Assembly (NCBI RefSeq): GCF_048571275.1
Contig: NZ_CP182357.1
Location: 1,550,001-1,614,000 of the forward strand
DNA: 64,000 bases
Reading direction: 5' to 3'
From: Marinarcus sediminis
GTDB taxonomy: Bacteria > Campylobacterota > Campylobacteria > Campylobacterales > Arcobacteraceae
Shown: in pieces, positions 60,260 to 64,000 of the stretch
Layout: every line of letters begins with the position of its first letter
Numbering within the stretch: position 1 is the first letter of the stretch
Translations under genes and position numbers: made by a program
The notes under the pieces: generated by a model
Databases searched by the model: none
What the model was told of the DNA's origin: nothing
Seen by the model: the letters and a program-made list of their open reading frames with translations, nothing else

Positions 60260-60326
60260 TTTAGTGAACAGTTAAAAGTTAACAGGTTAATGTTAAGGCG
60301 CTTTTGATTTTTCACTTTTCACTAAA
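60260..60326. repeat. Palindromic repeat-like element in the obgE leader
   Basis: Outer arms TTTAGTGAA (60260-60268) and TTCACTAAA (60318-60326) enclose a stretch with four GTTAA units (in AGTTAAAAGTTAACAG and GGTTAATGTTAAGG) and repeated CACTTTTCAC. Low-complexity palindromes of this kind occur as dispersed repeats in some bacteria. It ends one base before the obgE ribosome-binding site ACGGAGG. Confidence 0.5.
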
Positions 60327-60338
60327 ACGGAGGTTCAT

Positions 60339-61433
60339 GTGTTTATAGATAGTGTAAAGTTTGTAATCTCTTCTGGTAAAGGAGGGCAAGGTTGTGCCTC
60401 ATTTAGAAGAGAAAAGTTCGTCGTAAAAGGTGGACCAGACGGTGGAGATGGTGGTAAAGGTGGAGATGTTGCTTTTGTAGTAGACAGCAACAGTGATACA
60501 TTATCATGGTATAAAGGTCGTCATATTATCAAAGCTGAAAACGGTAAACAAGGTATGGGAAGAAACATGACAGGGAAATCTGCACCTACACTTTTATTGC
60601 CGGTACCTCCTGGAACACAAATTATTGATGATGAAACCGATGAGGTTTTATATGATTTGTTAGAAGAGGGGCAAACGGTTACCATTTTAGAAGGTGGAAA
60701 AGGTGGATTAGGGAACGTTCACTTTAAAAACTCAAGAAACCAAAGACCCACCTATTTTCAACCAGGACTTCCAGGACTTAAAAAAGAGATCAGACTTGAG
60801 TTAAAATTGATTGCGGATGTGGGCTTAGTTGGGTATCCAAATGTGGGTAAATCGACTTTGATTTCAACATTGTCAAATGCAACCCCTGAAATTGCAAATT
60901 ATGAGTTTACTACGTTAACACCAAAATTGGGGGTAGTTGAAGTAGGGGAATACAACTCTTTGGTTATGGCAGATATTCCAGGAATCATTGATGGTGCAAG
61001 CGATGGAAAAGGTTTAGGCTTAGAGTTTTTAAGACACATTGAACGAACCAAAACATTGCTTTTTATGATTGATATTTCAAACTATCGTACAACCATGGAT
61101 CAATACACGGTTTTAAAAGAGGAGCTTAAGAAGTTCTCTTTAGAGTTAAGTGGAAGAAATTTTGCCATTGCATTGACAAAAACAGATGCGTATTATGGTG
61201 AAGATTTAGAGGGTGACATTAAAAGTTTTATTGAGGGATTAGGGTTAGAAATAAGTGGTGAAAATCAATTTGGATTTGATAAAACATTGCCTTATTATAT
61301 GCAAGATACGACATTTGCAAGATTTGATGCGGCAAAACCATTTTTCATCTTGCCAATATCTGCGGTAACACATTTAAATACAAATGCCATCAGATACTCT
61401 TTATATGAATTAATAGGAAAAGATAAAAAATGA
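60339..61433 (+). CDS. obgE: Obg-family GTPase
   Basis: A 364-residue ribosome-associated GTPase: the glycine-rich Obg fold (about 1-157, with GGPDGGDGGKGGDV), then the G domain with GYPNVGKSTLISTL, ADIPGIIDG and ALTKTD. Start GTG at 60339 follows CGGAGG; an ATG two bases earlier is out of frame. Involved in late 50S assembly and stress response. It overlaps proB by four bases (ATGA). Confidence 0.97.
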   Translation: MFIDSVKFVISSGKGGQGCASFRREKFVVKGGPDGGDGGKGGDVAFVVDSNSDTLSWYKGRHIIKAENGKQGMGRNMTGKSAPTLLLPVPPGTQIIDDETDEVLYDLLEEGQTVTILEGGKGGLGNVHFKNSRNQRPTYFQPGLPGLKKEIRLELKLIADVGLVGYPNVGKSTLISTLSNATPEIANYEFTTLTPKLGVVEVGEYNSLVMADIPGIIDGASDGKGLGLEFLRHIERTKTLLFMIDISNYRTTMDQYTVLKEELKKFSLELSGRNFAIALTKTDAYYGEDLEGDIKSFIEGLGLEISGENQFGFDKTLPYYMQDTTFARFDAAKPFFILPISAVTHLNTNAIRYSLYELIGKDKK

Positions 61434-62191
61434 AACGAATCGTATTAAAAGTTGGAAGTGCTGTTTTAACACAAGATGGTAAACTGGCATTTGATAGGTT
61501 AAATAATTTGGTGGATTTGATTGCAAAATTAAAACAACAAGACAAAGAGGTAATATTGGTCAGTTCAGGTGCCGTTGCAGCTGGCTTTACTTCATTGCCT
61601 TTGGATAAAAAATCAGTAACCAACCGACAAGCACTTGCTGCCATTGGACAACCTTTATTGATGAAACACTATAAAACAAAGTTTAAAGAGTATGGAATTA
61701 CTTGTGCTCAAATGCTTTTAATTGCCGATGATTTTGATTCAAGAAAAAGAACCGCTTTTGCAAAAGGGGCCATTGAAATTTTGTTGAAAAACAAAATCAT
61801 GCCCATTATCAATGAAAATGATGTCACTGCAACCGATGAACTTCTTTTTGGAGATAATGATCAACTTGCAGCGCATGTTACATACTACTTTGACGCAGAT
61901 ATCTTGGCTATTTTAACAGATATTGATGGATACTACAACAAAAATCCAAGAGTGTATGCAGATGCAGTATTGGAAAAACACATTGCTTCGGTTTCTGCTG
62001 AAATGTTAGAAGGTGAGCATACACCCAATACCGAGTTTGCGACAGGTGGCATTGTGACTAAATTAAAAGCTGCAGATTTTTTAATCCAAAAAAATATTCC
62101 TATGTATTTAAGCAGTGGATTTGATTTGAAATTTGCAGAAGAGTTTTTGGTCAATCACAATCACCTTGGTGGAACACTTTTTAAGGCGTAA
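61430..62191 (+). CDS. proB: Glutamate 5-kinase without PUA domain
   Basis: A 253-residue kinase phosphorylating glutamate in the first step of proline synthesis. KRIVLKVGSAVLTQDGK begins the amino-acid kinase fold, followed by VSSGAVAAGFTSL, INENDVTATDELLFGDNDQL and EFATGGIVTKLKAA. The C-terminal PUA domain of the E. coli enzyme (367 residues) is absent, as usual in this phylum. It overlaps obgE by four bases. Confidence 0.96.
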   Translation: MKRIVLKVGSAVLTQDGKLAFDRLNNLVDLIAKLKQQDKEVILVSSGAVAAGFTSLPLDKKSVTNRQALAAIGQPLLMKHYKTKFKEYGITCAQMLLIADDFDSRKRTAFAKGAIEILLKNKIMPIINENDVTATDELLFGDNDQLAAHVTYYFDADILAILTDIDGYYNKNPRVYADAVLEKHIASVSAEMLEGEHTPNTEFATGGIVTKLKAADFLIQKNIPMYLSSGFDLKFAEEFLVNHNHLGGTLFKA

Positions 62192-62195
62192 TTTG

Positions 62196-63116
62196 ATGGC
62201 AAAACGAATACTTTTTATGGGAACGCCCGATTATGCTACAACCATTTTCAAAGCCATTTTAAAAAGTGAGTTTGAGATGGTTGGACTTTTCACTCAACCG
62301 GACAAACCCGTGGGAAGGAAACAGATTTTAACGGCTCCTCATATCAAACAATTTTGTACAGACAACAATCTCAATCTTCCCATTTATCAACCTGAAAAAT
62401 TAAGAAATAATGAAGATGCAAAACTACAAATAGAAGCGTTAAAACCCGATTTTATTGTTGTTGCAGCGTATGGACAAATTCTGCCTAAAGAGATTTTAGA
62501 TATTGCTCCTTGTATTAATTTACATGCCTCATTATTGCCAAAATATCGAGGAGCAAGTCCGATTCAAGAGTCATTATTAAATGGTGATGAGTACACAGGT
62601 GTTACCTCTATGCTTATGGAAGAAGGTCTTGACAGTGGCGATATTTTGGGATTAAAATATTTTAAAATACCCCAAACGATGGAAGTAGCAGAACTCTTTT
62701 CTGAACTCTCTTTAATGGCGGCAAAACTTACCATTGAGACGCTACATTATTTTGAAAAGATTGATCCAAAAGTACAAAATGAAACAAACGTAAGTTATTG
62801 TAAGAAGATAAAAAAAGAGCATGGCGAAGTCAGTTTTGATAATGCTGAAGTCCTTTATAAAAAATATAAAGCCTACTCTTACTGGCCTGGAGTATATTTA
62901 AAATCTGGGCTTAAGTTAAAAAACATCTCTCTTGTTGAAAAAGATTCCCAAAACAATGCCGGTGAAATAGTAGCCATTGAAGAGGATGGTATCATTGTCG
63001 CATGTCAAAAAGGCAGTTTAAAAATTGCAACTTTACAAGCCCCTTCAAAAAAAGAGGTCAGTGCAATTGATTATATCAGAGGTCAAAGAATCTCTTTACT
63101 GAATCTTTTAACTTAA
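62196..63116 (+). CDS. fmt: Methionyl-tRNA formyltransferase
   Basis: A 306-residue enzyme formylating initiator Met-tRNA. Motifs: AKRILFMGTPDYATTIF at the start, the catalytic segment CINLHASLLPKYRGASPIQ (HASLLP) and GVTSMLMEEGLDSGDIL (catalytic Asp). ATG 62196, five bases after the proB stop with AAGG upstream, is the real start; an in-frame ATG at 62133 lies inside proB and would add unrelated residues. Confidence 0.96.
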   Translation: MAKRILFMGTPDYATTIFKAILKSEFEMVGLFTQPDKPVGRKQILTAPHIKQFCTDNNLNLPIYQPEKLRNNEDAKLQIEALKPDFIVVAAYGQILPKEILDIAPCINLHASLLPKYRGASPIQESLLNGDEYTGVTSMLMEEGLDSGDILGLKYFKIPQTMEVAELFSELSLMAAKLTIETLHYFEKIDPKVQNETNVSYCKKIKKEHGEVSFDNAEVLYKKYKAYSYWPGVYLKSGLKLKNISLVEKDSQNNAGEIVAIEEDGIIVACQKGSLKIATLQAPSKKEVSAIDYIRGQRISLLNLLT

Positions 63117-63158
63117 TTTATTATACTATTGTTTATATCTTTAATTGAAGAAGTCATT

Positions 63159-64000
63159 ATGAAAAAAAGTATAAATTGTTACGATATTTATGACCTAAAA
63201 CTTTTCAACGTAGATGATTTTGATGTCTTATTACATAAGATATTGAAACAAGTAAGAGAAATCATTGGTGCTGAAGCAGGAAGTATTTATACTGTGGATG
63301 GGGATGCGTTGCAGTTCAATGTCTTTCAAAATGACTCAATGACGTATGAAGAGATTTTTCTGCAATACCGAAAATTAAAAGATTTAAAACTCCCCCTAGA
63401 TTCAAAAAAATATCTTGCCGTTGATGCTTATATGAGTAAAAAAATTATCATAGTAAATGATGTGTATAAAACAAAAAAGTATGAGTTACTGGGTGTCAAA
63501 GAGTACGACAAACAAAACAATTATAAGACGCATTCAATCCTGACTTCTCCCATTATTCACCCTATTGATAATAAAAAGTTAGGGGTGATTCAGCTTATCA
63601 ATAAGATTGATGATGAAAATAATTTTTATTTTGATGAAAAAGATAAAGATACGTTAGCAATAACAAGTTCTTTGATTGCTTTATCAATTTCTCAAGCACA
63701 GGATGACTCAATTAAGTTAAAAGAGTTAAACCGTGAACTTAAAATTGCAAATGAAAAATTGACAAAAAAAGTTGAGTATGAAATCAGTGAAAATGAGAAA
63801 AAATCAGCCATAATTTATCATCAATCAAAATTGTCATCAATGGGAGAGATGATTGGTAATATTGCTCATCAATGGAGACAGCCATTAAGTGGTATCAGTA
63901 CACTTGCAAGTGCACTTAGCTTTAATATGGAGTTAAATACCGATGATAAAAAAGAAACAATGAAGACCTTAGATAAGATTGTTGAAACAACAAAATATCT
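63159..64000 (+). CDS. GAF-domain sensor histidine kinase (cut by window end)
   Basis: The first 280 codons of a cytoplasmic kinase that runs off the window. Start ATG 63159 follows GAAGAAG. Residues about 20-190 form a GAF-like sensor (EIIGAEAGSIYTVDGD, ILTSPIIHPIDNKKLGVIQL), then a coiled coil (about 185-215) and the phosphoacceptor box GEMIGNIAHQWRQPLSG (His about 235). No transmembrane helix in the visible part. Same catalytic family as the kinases at 1492 and 39843. Confidence 0.88.
   Translation, partial: MKKSINCYDIYDLKLFNVDDFDVLLHKILKQVREIIGAEAGSIYTVDGDALQFNVFQNDSMTYEEIFLQYRKLKDLKLPLDSKKYLAVDAYMSKKIIIVNDVYKTKKYELLGVKEYDKQNNYKTHSILTSPIIHPIDNKKLGVIQLINKIDDENNFYFDEKDKDTLAITSSLIALSISQAQDDSIKLKELNRELKIANEKLTKKVEYEISENEKKSAIIYHQSKLSSMGEMIGNIAHQWRQPLSGISTLASALSFNMELNTDDKKETMKTLDKIVETTKY

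Noticed and set aside
62133..62195. Earlier in-frame start for fmt
   Set aside because: It would begin inside proB without a ribosome-binding site and add residues unlike the family; ATG 62196 has AAGG upstream and the conserved start AKRILFMGTP.
1..64000. tRNA, rRNA, CRISPR, transposase or phage genes
   Set aside because: I looked for tRNA T-arm patterns, regular spaced repeats and transposase motifs on both strands and found none that I could support.

Overview
The window is a low-G+C chromosomal segment that fits a member of the Campylobacterota, most likely the Arcobacter group. The evidence is gene order (aroC-rnc-rnhA-TPR-dnaG; rplU-rpmA-obgE-proB-fmt; rpmH-rnpA-yidD-yidC-jag-mnmE), several sensor kinases with the phosphoacceptor box IAHQWRQPLS, periplasmic THI5-like sensors and a group III truncated haemoglobin. 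I see no tRNA or rRNA genes, no CRISPR array and no insertion sequence or phage genes.

Region 1 (1-13.5 kb) is signalling and housekeeping: an MFS transporter, a double-sensor histidine kinase, a DUF779/aldehyde dehydrogenase pair, a divergent FIST-domain kinase with its OmpR-type regulator, an apparently frameshifted small gene, a NUDIX hydrolase, a DsrE-like protein, an FAH-family hydrolase, a diguanylate cyclase, MsrB and a NYN-LOTUS protein.

Region 2 (13.5-33.4 kb) is the most unusual part. A likely operon of 14 genes on the minus strand (about 29.1 to 13.5 kb) encodes a flavin-dependent oxidoreductase, a FecCD-type permease and ATPase, four TonB-dependent receptors, two periplasmic binding proteins, a small Moco-fold-like protein, a SAM methyltransferase and a dedicated ExbB-ExbD-TonB. 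A divergent operon adds a third binding protein with a second methyltransferase, and a third unit joins a truncated haemoglobin to a fourth binding protein. Ferritin and a Fur-family gene follow. The region reads as an import system for one or a few related metal chelates, with enzymes that may process the ligand. The substrate cannot be read from sequence.

Region 3 (34-42 kb) holds MsrA, a THI5-like diguanylate cyclase, a thiamine-binding-type protein, a tiny lipoprotein, RNase HII, and a lipoprotein binding protein coupled to a Cache-PAS kinase.

Region 4 (42-63 kb) is core: clpB with both an HspR-like and an HrcA (CIRCE) site, the rpmH-to-mnmE cluster with rnpA probably starting at AUU, two SixA-like phosphatases, a 5'-nucleotidase, htpX, a DUF134 regulator facing a NifX-like gene across three repeated operators, then DNA replication, RNA processing, ribosomal and proline genes. 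The window ends inside a GAF-domain kinase.
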